Shown: piece by piece, positions 8,895-15,946 of the stretch | Layout of the letters: every line of letters starts with the position of its first letter | Numbering within the stretch: position 1 is the stretch's first letter | Assembly: GCF_001426865.1 (NCBI RefSeq) | Contig: NZ_LMFO01000006.1 | Coordinates: 62,624-126,623 of the forward strand | Direction: 5' to 3' | Length of the DNA: 64,000 bases | Origin: Paenibacillus sp. Root52 | Lineage (GTDB): Bacteria > Bacillota > Bacilli > Paenibacillales > Paenibacillaceae | Program-made: the position numbers and the translations under genes | Notes under the pieces: generated by a model | What the model saw: only the letters and a program-made list of their open reading frames with translations | Databases searched by the model: none | What the model was told of the DNA's origin: nothing

Positions 8895-9665
8895 CTATTT
8901 CAGAACCTTATCTTCACCCAACCATTTGGTTGAGATCTCAGCTGCTGTGCCATCCGCATTCAGCTCATCAAGTGCTTTTTGCAGATCGTTCAGCAAGGCC
9001 TCATTTCCTTTTTTGATACCAATACCATATTGCTCTGGAGCAAGGGATTCATCTAGCAATTTGTAGGTTCCCTCTTCCTTCGCCATGTAGTATCTAGCAA
9101 CAACCTCATCGATAATGACCGCATCAAGACGAGTCGTTTTCAGATCTGTCAGAGCCAATACGTTATCTTTAAACTCAGAAGCTTTCACTTTGTCGTTCAG
9201 TGGACTTGCCGCCAGTGCATCTGCCGCAGAGGACAGCGCCTGCAAACCTACGTTTTTTCCGTCCAATTCATCAAGCTTCGTAATAGGTGAACCTGCAAGC
9301 GTAATGACTACCTGACTATTTTCAAGATACGGCTTCGTAAACAGCACTTTCTCTTTACGCTCATCCGTAATCGTATATCCGTTCCAGATCATATCGATCC
9401 GACCACTATTCAGCTCAGACTCTTTGGAAGACCAGTCAATCGGCTGGAAAGTAACCTCTTTACCCATTTTCTCCGCTGCTGCCCGTGCATAATCAATATC
9501 GAAGCCAACAATTTCATTCTGTTCATCCCGGAACCCCATCGGTGCGAACTTATCATCAATCCCCACAATAATGGTGTTATCGTCCTTGCTTCCGGAACTG
9601 GAGCATCCAGCCACAATAATCATACATATACTGATGAATAATAGTAAAATCGCTTTTTTTCTCAT
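8895..9665 (-). CDS. Amino-acid ABC transporter substrate-binding lipoprotein
   Basis: The 256-residue product has a lipoprotein signal (MRKKAILL, lipobox VAGC, Cys21) and a family-3 solute-binding domain: IIVGIDDKFAPMGFRD, then GFDIDYARAAAEKMG and DMIWNGYTITDERK. It captures a polar amino acid outside the membrane. I place the start at ATG 9665 because GGAGGGG lies about 9 bases upstream; a longer in-frame version to 9701 would bury the signal peptide. It is first in the operon. Confidence 0.92.
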   Translation of the reverse strand: MRKKAILLLFISICMIIVAGCSSSGSKDDNTIIVGIDDKFAPMGFRDEQNEIVGFDIDYARAAAEKMGKEVTFQPIDWSSKESELNSGRIDMIWNGYTITDERKEKVLFTKPYLENSQVVITLAGSPITKLDELDGKNVGLQALSSAADALAASPLNDKVKASEFKDNVLALTDLKTTRLDAVIIDEVVARYYMAKEEGTYKLLDESLAPEQYGIGIKKGNEALLNDLQKALDELNADGTAAEISTKWLGEDKVLK

Positions 9666-9797
9666 CTCTCTTACCCCTCCATGTCTATAAACCAAGCCCA
9701 AACGCTTTAGTTCGTTACCACGTTATCAGAGACTTATAATAACATAGCATGGGAGAAGAGTCGAGCATGTTGTGCAATTCCATTCATATCATACAGC

Positions 9798-10352
9798 TTA
9801 ATTGTCAATAATTTGTGAAAAAGCGACATCCACCTGCTCGGGTGACACGAGCTGCTCACGCACATGGGAATCCCACTCATCTGGCGTCTGAAGCGCTCCT
9901 AGTTCAAGCCCAGCCCATTGTTTGGTAGCCTCACGACTCAAAGAATAACGCGTATCCTCCAATTCGTACACGATGTGCTCCAGATTATCAATCAGTACAA
10001 AATTGGCAGTTGCATTATAAACAAGCTTCCGCTTCAGTTCTGTCTCTGGCAACTCATCCGAACGTAAACTGTACTTCACTTCCGCCGTAAACGTATCGGG
10101 ATACAGCTGATAACCATTCAGATATTCAGCCAAAGGTAACCCCTGATTCAGATGACTAAGATTAGAGAAGTCTCCCATATATGCACTACGATATTTCTGT
10201 ATGGCGGCAAAATCATGAGTTAACGGATGCTGCTGCTCGGCAGCATAAGCCTTCTGCTTCGCTTCAATTCTAGGATTAATGATCCCTTCAACCACAGTAA
10301 GAGCTCCGAGTCCGACGAGTACTAACACAATGATCCAACGATTCTTCCTCAT
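9798..10352 (-). CDS. DUF4825-like membrane-anchored protein
   Basis: The 184-residue product has one N-terminal membrane segment (residues 6-24) and an extracytoplasmic domain with YRSAYMGDFSNLSHL followed by LPLAEYLNGYQLYP. This looks like the DUF4825 pattern found behind membrane sensors and anti-sigma-type proteins; the assignment is from memory of the motif. Its ATG overlaps the stop of the previous gene by 4 bases, so translation is coupled. It is last in a PadR - permease-prefix protein - DUF4825 operon. Confidence 0.7.
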   Translation of the reverse strand: MRKNRWIIVLVLVGLGALTVVEGIINPRIEAKQKAYAAEQQHPLTHDFAAIQKYRSAYMGDFSNLSHLNQGLPLAEYLNGYQLYPDTFTAEVKYSLRSDELPETELKRKLVYNATANFVLIDNLEHIVYELEDTRYSLSREATKQWAGLELGALQTPDEWDSHVREQLVSPEQVDVAFSQIIDN

Positions 10353-11044
10353 CCTCTGATCTCACCCACCTCAAATTCTCTCACCAGCCGACCTGCCTTC
10401 TGCACAACTAATGGCACGACAATGGTCAGCAAAGGAATCACAAAAGCAATAACTAGTACAGCAAATTGATAAGGACCCTCCACCTGAAAAGGCCGGCTAT
10501 ACCAGATGTTACTTCCGAATCTTAACGCAGCCTGTGTTCCCCACATAATCAAAATTAATGCACCCCACATCCACCAGACGATGCGCGTCCACTTCCTTAA
10601 TGTCGTTGATCGTATGACAGTCGTCGCTTCTGCATTCCGTTGACGTTCTCGATTGCTCCACATGTATAGCAGGTATACCCCACCCACAAGTGCACTTGCA
10701 ATCATAAGCCAAAAGTTGACGATCTTACCCTCCATCAGAACTCTCATCGGAATAGTAATGATCCACGCGATCAAACAGTAGATCAATGCAGACTGCAATA
10801 CCGCAGTCCAATAAGGGAATCGTTGTACCTGATGTTGATCACTCATAATCTGATCCAAACCCGCAATATGCTGAATAGCCTTCTCAAAAGCTTGTTCCTC
10901 ACTCATTCCCTGATCGATATAATCCTCCATTCGGGCTGTAAGGTTGCTATGTATCTCCTCCTTCAATTCTCTGTTCGCTGTTGAGTCCTGCGCATGTTCA
11001 AACAGACGTTCCATATGCCTTGAAATACGTTCTTCTAGATTCAT
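10349..11044 (-). CDS. Membrane protein with permease-prefix (DUF1700-like) domain
   Basis: The first ~70 of 231 residues form a helical cytoplasmic domain (EERISRHMERLF, ELKEEIHSNLTARMEDY, GMSEEQAFEKAIQHIAG) typical of the permease-prefix or DUF1700 domain that sits beside PadR regulators. At least five hydrophobic segments follow. It starts 2 bases after the PadR stop. PadR/DUF1700 pairs often control envelope or stress functions. What this protein does is not known. Confidence 0.8.
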   Translation of the reverse strand: MNLEERISRHMERLFEHAQDSTANRELKEEIHSNLTARMEDYIDQGMSEEQAFEKAIQHIAGLDQIMSDQHQVQRFPYWTAVLQSALIYCLIAWIITIPMRVLMEGKIVNFWLMIASALVGGVYLLYMWSNRERQRNAEATTVIRSTTLRKWTRIVWWMWGALILIMWGTQAALRFGSNIWYSRPFQVEGPYQFAVLVIAFVIPLLTIVVPLVVQKAGRLVREFEVGEIRG

Positions 11045-11046
11045 GT

Positions 11047-11406
11047 CTATCCTTCATCTCCCTCTGCTCTAGATATAATGATCATGCTATCAATCAACGT
11101 CTTGGCTGCTTGCCAGTCCTGAAGCTGTCTCTCGTAGGCTATCCGGCCCTCTGAAGTAATTCGGTAATATTTGCGTCTCCCGCCCTGCGTCTGTTCTCCC
11201 CAGTACGATTCTACATATCCATTCGACTCCAACCGCTTCAAGCTAGAATAGAGCGTTGGTTCTTTCAATTCGAACCGTTCTCCACTCTTGCGGTAAATTT
11301 CCTTAATAATGCCGTACCCATAATGATCTGTCGCCAGAAGAACACTCAGAATCATGGGATCAATATTTCCTCGAATCAAATCACTATTAATGGTTTGCTC
11401 TTGCAT
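11047..11406 (-). CDS. PadR family transcriptional regulator
   Basis: The 119-residue product is a PadR-type winged-helix protein: ILSVLLATDHYGYGIIKEI (helices 1-2), then LKEPTLYSSLKRLESNGYVES (recognition helix and start of the wing), GGRRKYYRIT (the wing), and a C-terminal dimer helix. It is first in the operon and is probably autoregulated: its promoter at 11442-11470 is overlapped by palindromic sites. Confidence 0.92.
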   Translation of the reverse strand: MQEQTINSDLIRGNIDPMILSVLLATDHYGYGIIKEIYRKSGERFELKEPTLYSSLKRLESNGYVESYWGEQTQGGRRKYYRITSEGRIAYERQLQDWQAAKTLIDSMIIISRAEGDEG

Positions 11407-11441
11407 CTGACCGACTCACCGACTTTCCTTAACCTGGGTAT

Positions 11442-11482
11442 ACTATAAGACATATTACTATGTCTGTAAAGGTAATATGTCT
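11442..11482 (-). promoter_or_regulatory. PadR promoter with nested operator
   Basis: On the minus strand, TTTACA (-35, 11470-11465) and TATAGT (-10, 11447-11442) are separated by 17 bases. The spacer carries a perfect inverted repeat AGACATA (11448-11454) / TATGTCT (11459-11465), and a third TATGTCT ends at 11482, giving also an 11-bp pairing of 11448-11458 with 11472-11482. A repressor bound here would block polymerase. Confidence 0.75.
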
Positions 11483-11500
11483 ATCATAACAAACATTGAA

Positions 11501-11553
11501 AATAAAAAAAATAGTGATACACACCAGCACGAGAACTGGAGCACATCACTATT
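11501..11553 (-). terminator. Terminator downstream of the GH4 gene
   Basis: AATAGTGAT pairs with ATCACTATT (9 bp, arms 11510-11518 and 11545-11553), with an inner CCAG/CTGG stem; on the minus strand a T-run follows. It lies about 200 bases past the GH4 stop. Confidence 0.75.
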
Positions 11554-11559
11554 GAAAAC

Positions 11560-11740
11560 TAGAAGTATTTATTCAAAAATGGTGGTTCTCACTACCACGA
11601 AGATGGGATGAAGCTAGAATTGGAGTAGCGAAGCGTAGGCAAACCTACGTGAGCAATTACATGGTCTCCGAAGGAAACAAACTTCGTAAGCCTCCCCTTA
11701 TTTCAGCTAAATCCCATATTCGACGCTGAGATGCCGTCAC
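11560..11740. other. Non-coding stretch with short inverted repeats
   Basis: No reading frame is credible here. It contains small hairpins: GTGGTT...ACTACC (11582-11598), CGTAGGCAAACCTACG (11633-11648) and CGAAGG...CTTCG near 11670. The pattern resembles dispersed intergenic repeats of Paenibacillus genomes, but there is no second copy in this window. Confidence 0.3.
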
Positions 11741-11756
11741 CCCTGATAGTACCAAA

Positions 11757-13262
11757 CTATTGTTGTACTTTCTCACGATCTTTCCCTTTGTCGGACTCAC
11801 CTGCATTTTTGTTCGCCGCATCCCGATCCTGCTGCATTTCTTCCACCGTCTTCACCTTAAGACGCGCAGCACCTTCATATTCCTTCGTTGGAATGAGATT
11901 ACCCGCAGCCAGTCTCGCTTCAGCGGCAGCAATCGCTTCTCCATACTGCGGTAGCCATTGTGCCTGAGCAACCAGCATCTCATCAACCATTTGCCAGATT
12001 TCCTTCGGATTACATACCGCACCAACGAGCGGATCCATCATGAAGGCTTGGCGGAGCAACGTGTCATCTCCATGCACAGCCGCCTCAACGGCAAGCCGCT
12101 GCACCGAAATGCTCACATTACATACAGCTGCTGGCCCGAGTGGAAGATCACCTACATGCGGCATTGAAATCCCATTGCGATCCACATACCCCGGAGCTTC
12201 AATTATCGCATCATCCGGCAAGTTGGAAATGACTCCATTATTCACGGTGTTAAAGTGTCCACGATACACACGCCCTGTCTCAAGTCCTTCAATAATATAG
12301 GAACCATGTTCCTCCCCACGTTTCTCTGGAACAAACCGCATCGGTTCATCCTTCATCCAGTTCGGGAAATCCGTCTCAAACCAATTTCTTCCCTCTGTAC
12401 ATACACGCAAGTATCCGCCCGTCTCACCATTAATCCAGTTACCTAGATCAATCCAGTCTGTGATCTCTTCAGGACGCTTGCGATACCAAGGCACATACTC
12501 GCTAAGATGACCATTCGATTCCGTGCTATAGTAGCCAAACCGGCGTAACATATCAATTCGAACTTTCTCCGTACGGCTAAACTCTGGATGCTTCTCGAAG
12601 GCTTCAAGCAGATCGCCCGTTAGATCCCGCCCCTCATGCGATGCCTGAATGTACCAAGTCTGATGATTAATCCCTGCACAGATGATATCGACTTCACTCT
12701 TTTGCAATCCAAATGCTTCGGCAATCTGATGATGCCCGTGCTGCACACCATGACACAATCCAATCGTACGCACGCCGCCATACTTATTACATGCCCAAGT
12801 TAACATCGCCATCGGGTTGGAGTAGTTCAAGAGCAATACATCTGGTGCACTGTGCTCACGAATATCCTTACATATGTCCAGCATCTCGGCGATCCCACGT
12901 TGCCCATACATGATGCCACCCGCACAGAGCGTATCGCCTACACATTGGTCAACACCATATTTGAGCGGGATATCCACATCGGTTGCAAAAGCCTCCAGTC
13001 CACCTACACGAATGGTGCAGAGCACATACTTTGCATCCTTGAGTGCTTCTCTGCGATCTGTCGTTGGCTGGATTGTAATATTCAGTCCATTCTCACGAAT
13101 GTCCCGCTGACATAACTCTGTAACCATGTCCAGGTTATGCTGATTAATATCACAGAATGCGATCTCAATATCGTGGAACTCTGGAACAGTTAACAGATCG
13201 CGCAACAGCCCCCGTGTAAACCCAATACTTCCCGCACCGATAAATGCCACTTTAAAAGACAT
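11757..13262 (-). CDS. GH4 family glycosidase (alpha-galactosidase or alpha-glucosidase type)
   Basis: The 501-residue product is a family-4 glycoside hydrolase, which uses NAD+ and a divalent metal for redox-assisted elimination. The dinucleotide fold is IGAGSIGF (residues 8-15), NYSNPMAM carries the conserved Asn-Pro (149-150), and Cys170 (GLCHGVQH) and His200 (AGINHQTWY) are the expected metal ligands. There is no signal peptide, so it acts on imported sugars. I start at ATG 13262 because GGGGAGGAA lies 7 bases before it; an extension to 13304 has no site. The C-terminal ~30 residues are polar and Lys/Asp-rich, longer than usual. An AraC regulator gene lies directly upstream. Substrate is probably an alpha-galactoside; alpha-glucuronide is not excluded. 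Confidence 0.88.
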   Translation of the reverse strand: MSFKVAFIGAGSIGFTRGLLRDLLTVPEFHDIEIAFCDINQHNLDMVTELCQRDIRENGLNITIQPTTDRREALKDAKYVLCTIRVGGLEAFATDVDIPLKYGVDQCVGDTLCAGGIMYGQRGIAEMLDICKDIREHSAPDVLLLNYSNPMAMLTWACNKYGGVRTIGLCHGVQHGHHQIAEAFGLQKSEVDIICAGINHQTWYIQASHEGRDLTGDLLEAFEKHPEFSRTEKVRIDMLRRFGYYSTESNGHLSEYVPWYRKRPEEITDWIDLGNWINGETGGYLRVCTEGRNWFETDFPNWMKDEPMRFVPEKRGEEHGSYIIEGLETGRVYRGHFNTVNNGVISNLPDDAIIEAPGYVDRNGISMPHVGDLPLGPAAVCNVSISVQRLAVEAAVHGDDTLLRQAFMMDPLVGAVCNPKEIWQMVDEMLVAQAQWLPQYGEAIAAAEARLAAGNLIPTKEYEGAARLKVKTVEEMQQDRDAANKNAGESDKGKDREKVQQ

Positions 13263-13372
13263 ATCTAATTCCTCCCCGTGATCCGAATCTTGAGCTTCGG
13301 TCATGATCTCATCTCAGTGGATGTACTTCGTGAAATCATTGTATCAACGGCGGTGAAGGAAGCGTTATCAAA

Positions 13373-13423
13373 ATCATGACTTGTTCAGGTTGAGGTTGTC
13401 AAAAATCCTAACCTTTGAAGGTT
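13373..13423 (-). promoter_or_regulatory. Candidate promoter of the GH4 gene with AraC-like site
   Basis: On the minus strand, TTGACA (13402-13397) and CATGAT (13378-13373) are separated by 18 bases. Directly upstream lies AACCTT-TG-AAGGTT (13410-13423), with a related GGTTGAGGTTG nearby. The poor -10 and adjacent repeats fit activator control, plausibly by the AraC protein encoded upstream. Confidence 0.5.
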
Positions 13424-13446
13424 GGCTGCAAGCTCTGCATATCCCT

Positions 13447-14484
13447 TTATTCTTCCATTGGATGTATTGGATAGTGACTGACATGACGGTCTTTGGAAGA
13501 ACGAAAGGCTACAGGAGTAAGTGACGTATACTTTTTGAATAACATGTGAAAATACTGCCTGCTTCCTACTCCGACATAATCGGAAATTTCGGAAATAGGG
13601 ATATCCGTCTGTTGCAGCAGCATCTTAGCCTTCTCCATCCGAAGCATCGTCAGATAGTCCGTTGGTGTTCGCTGCGTGTGCTGACGGAAAATCCGGTGCA
13701 GATACCCTGGATGTAAATTCACAGCCGCAGCAATGTCCTTCATCTGAATGTTACGATCCATGTTCTGATGCATGAATTCTACCGTTCGTTTCACATACAG
13801 CTCCGTCTGATCCGAGGCACTCCGACTCATCTCCCCACGCAGACGCGCAACGCGAATCAACAGTTGAATAAACAGGGTTCGCACCAGTATGCCTTGATCC
13901 AGCGCTTTTAGATTTCGTGCCTCTCGGTGTTCCCACCGTTCTTCCTGAGGGATCACCCTCATCGGCTGGAAGCTTCGCCCTTGCTCTGATAATCCGCGCT
14001 GATCCAGCTCTAATACGAGGCTTTTCATAATGTAGTACACCTCTTCGGGGTCAGGCAGTACCAGATAGGCACAAGCATGTTGAAGGAATTGCTGCACCTC
14101 TTCTTCTTCCAGCGCCAATTGGCGAATAGAGGATTGACCCAATGCCGACGATGCAGAGATGGCAAAGCCAAATTCAACATTCAGCATGCGGCAAGCAGCA
14201 CCATCCTCAACTATCAAGCGGTGCGGGACACCGGCATCGATCAGGATGAACTGCCCTTTTTTCAACAAGGTCTGCTCCTCGCTTCCATCTGGCATCTGCA
14301 CATCCACACGGCACATTCCCGAGATAATATACATAATTTCCGTAGAGGCGTGGTCATGATAGTTCATCCGGTAGTTATTCCACTGCTTGTAATAATAGGC
14401 ATAGAAACGAGGTTCACAGTTCTTGCTTCGTAATTGCTCTTGAAACAAACTGCCTGTCATAGGTTCGTCTTGCTCTTGTTCCAT
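13447..14484 (-). CDS. AraC family regulator with cupin sensor domain
   Basis: The 345-residue product has an N-terminal cupin-like sugar-binding domain (HDHASTEIMYI, KKGQFILIDAGVPH) and a C-terminal pair of helix-turn-helix motifs (MKDIAAAVNLHPGYLHRIFRQHTQRTP on either side of the first, then ISEISDYVGVGSRQYFHMLFKK), the AraC/XylS arrangement. The start is ATG 14484 because GAGGAAGG lies upstream; a longer in-frame start at 14619 would run into repeat copy A. It lies upstream of and in line with the GH4 gene, and probably activates it in response to its substrate. Confidence 0.88.
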   Translation of the reverse strand: MEQEQDEPMTGSLFQEQLRSKNCEPRFYAYYYKQWNNYRMNYHDHASTEIMYIISGMCRVDVQMPDGSEEQTLLKKGQFILIDAGVPHRLIVEDGAACRMLNVEFGFAISASSALGQSSIRQLALEEEEVQQFLQHACAYLVLPDPEEVYYIMKSLVLELDQRGLSEQGRSFQPMRVIPQEERWEHREARNLKALDQGILVRTLFIQLLIRVARLRGEMSRSASDQTELYVKRTVEFMHQNMDRNIQMKDIAAAVNLHPGYLHRIFRQHTQRTPTDYLTMLRMEKAKMLLQQTDIPISEISDYVGVGSRQYFHMLFKKYTSLTPVAFRSSKDRHVSHYPIHPMEE

Positions 14485-14562
14485 TCTGCACACCTTCCTC
14501 GCTGCAGTAATCCTCACTTCCCCTATTGTATCAATAGCCCTTGCGTAAATTAAACTACCTAT

Positions 14563-14787
14563 ATAGATTGAACTACAAATATTTATACAGTCCACTCCGA
14601 TGACAGAACAACCTTCCAATCGCTGTTATCCCCAGATTTTTCGGATTCCCTTTTCCAAAGGGGAAAATCCGGGGATAGCTTGTGCTTCCGATGTAGCTTT
14701 CTTTCAGAAATCTTTCAGGCAAACGCTCCGCTTTTTCAGTTTTTTTCTGTCCTCTCCGTTAAAGTGTAAATGTCTAGTTCAATCTAT
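14563..14787 (-). repeat. Palindromic intergenic repeat, family 1, copy A
   Basis: This copy is 225 bases long. Its ends are a perfect 13-bp inverted repeat ATAGATTGAACTA (14563-14575 / 14775-14787). Inside are the family signatures: GATGACAGAA near the left end matched by TCTGTCCTC near the right end, and an inner hairpin of CGGATTCCC and GGGGAAAATCCG type. It shares sequence with copies B and C, but carries about 40 extra bases in its right half. It lies 78 bases before the AraC start. Confidence 0.85.
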
Positions 14788-14799
14788 GTAGCTTAATTA

Positions 14800-14845
14800 A
14801 AAAACTGATATAATATTATTAAATTAGATGATAATCTAATTAGAT
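14800..14845 (+). promoter_or_regulatory. Candidate -10 box and palindrome before the phosphatase gene
   Basis: TATAAT occurs at about 14807, followed by the palindrome ATTAGAT-GATA-ATCTAAT (14824-14841). No clear -35 is seen. The palindrome could be an operator in the early transcribed region. Confidence 0.35.
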
Positions 14846-14914
14846 AGATGAAAAAACTACTCTTCAATGAGAAAAAGTAACTCCATATTTATATTATCTA
14901 GGAGGTCTATGATC

Positions 14915-15559
14915 ATGAGCATGATGATTTATCTTGTTAGACATGGAATCAAGGAACAGCATATAGGAGATGTCGGGCTTACGGTGAAAGGGATAGTGCA
15001 AGCTGAACAGACCGCGGAATATTTCAAACACATGCCGAATGCCCGCATCTTCTCCAGCCCTCTTCGAAGAGCAATGGATACGGCTAATTACATCAGTCTT
15101 GCTACTGCAATTCCTGTAGAGAAAGATCAACGACTCCGTGAGCGTGCCAATTGGGGAGATGACCCTGACCAGACCTTCGAACAATTCGTCGAGATGTGGA
15201 ATCGTTGTACGCGTGAACCGGATTATATCCCACCAGTAGGCGATTCAGCCAGGCAGGCTGGGGATCGTTTAGCCAACTTTCTATCTGAGCTAGCACTGTC
15301 TGAACCTGAGCAGACTACGACTGACCATTATATCCTTGTCACCCATGGCGGGTTAATTACGGATTTCCTCGTTCACACCCTGTCCACGCAAGAGCTTCAC
15401 GCATGGGTTCCTGATTTCGTTGCTGTACAACATACACTCATCCCCGAATGCTCCATCACTACACTCGCATATGAGCAGGGACAGGTTGTCCTTAAGGATC
15501 TCGCCTCTGTGCAGCATTTACATTCCGATGTTGTTCACAAGCAAGAGCAGAAGAATTGA
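14915..15559 (+). CDS. Histidine phosphatase family protein
   Basis: The 214-residue product has the phosphoglycerate-mutase-like core: LVRHG at residues 7-11 with the phospho-accepting His10, SSPLRRAMDTA with the conserved Arg, and HGGLITD with the second catalytic His. AGGAGG lies 9 bases before ATG 14915; in-frame starts further up lack this spacing. It is probably a cytoplasmic phosphomonoesterase. The substrate cannot be told from sequence. It stands alone. Confidence 0.88.
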   Translation: MSMMIYLVRHGIKEQHIGDVGLTVKGIVQAEQTAEYFKHMPNARIFSSPLRRAMDTANYISLATAIPVEKDQRLRERANWGDDPDQTFEQFVEMWNRCTREPDYIPPVGDSARQAGDRLANFLSELALSEPEQTTTDHYILVTHGGLITDFLVHTLSTQELHAWVPDFVAVQHTLIPECSITTLAYEQGQVVLKDLASVQHLHSDVVHKQEQKN

Positions 15560-15660
15560 ACAGCAACCATGTCATTCATTGTTGTATCCAAGTCACTTTC
15601 TCCATGTAAAACAACCTCCTGTAATGGCTGTCTCACCTAATCATACGAACCTGATCATAC

Positions 15661-15714
15661 GAAAAAAGCTCTGACTGCCCCATGTGTTTAACCACAGGGT
15701 CTGTCAGAGCTTTC
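15661..15714 (-). terminator. Terminator downstream of the PL11 gene
   Basis: GCTCTGAC and GTCAGAGC form an 8-bp stem enclosing a second hairpin. On the minus strand a TTTTTT run follows, so it mainly stops leftward transcription. On the plus strand it may also end the phosphatase message. Confidence 0.75.
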
Positions 15715-15825
15715 TCCAAAGTTGCTTCCACCAAATGAAAGGAGCTAACGTGCCTAACTAATAACTGATGCAGAGCATAATCTGCCCGTCTAAACTTCAT
15801 CGGTCACTGGTTAGCTTTTAACATT

Positions 15826-15886
15826 AACCTTCAACTTTAGCTTTTCCATTAGCCTCAACTTTAGCTTTTTTCATTAACTTCATAGG
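15826..15886. repeat. Short tandem repeat
   Basis: Two near-identical units of about 26 bases, each containing TCAACTTTAGCTTTT and CATTA, lie in tandem in the 387-base gap between the phosphatase and PL11 genes. No function is evident; the rest of the gap holds only the terminator. Confidence 0.5.
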
Positions 15887-15946
15887 TGTTTACTATCATT
15901 CATTCCGCATACACATACTTCAATCCGGATTTACTTGTGGTTCAGC

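Noticed and set aside
9666-9790. S-box or T-box riboswitch before the amino-acid ABC operon
   Set aside because: I looked for the conserved S-box and T-box sequence blocks and found none; only weak promoter-like sequence is present.
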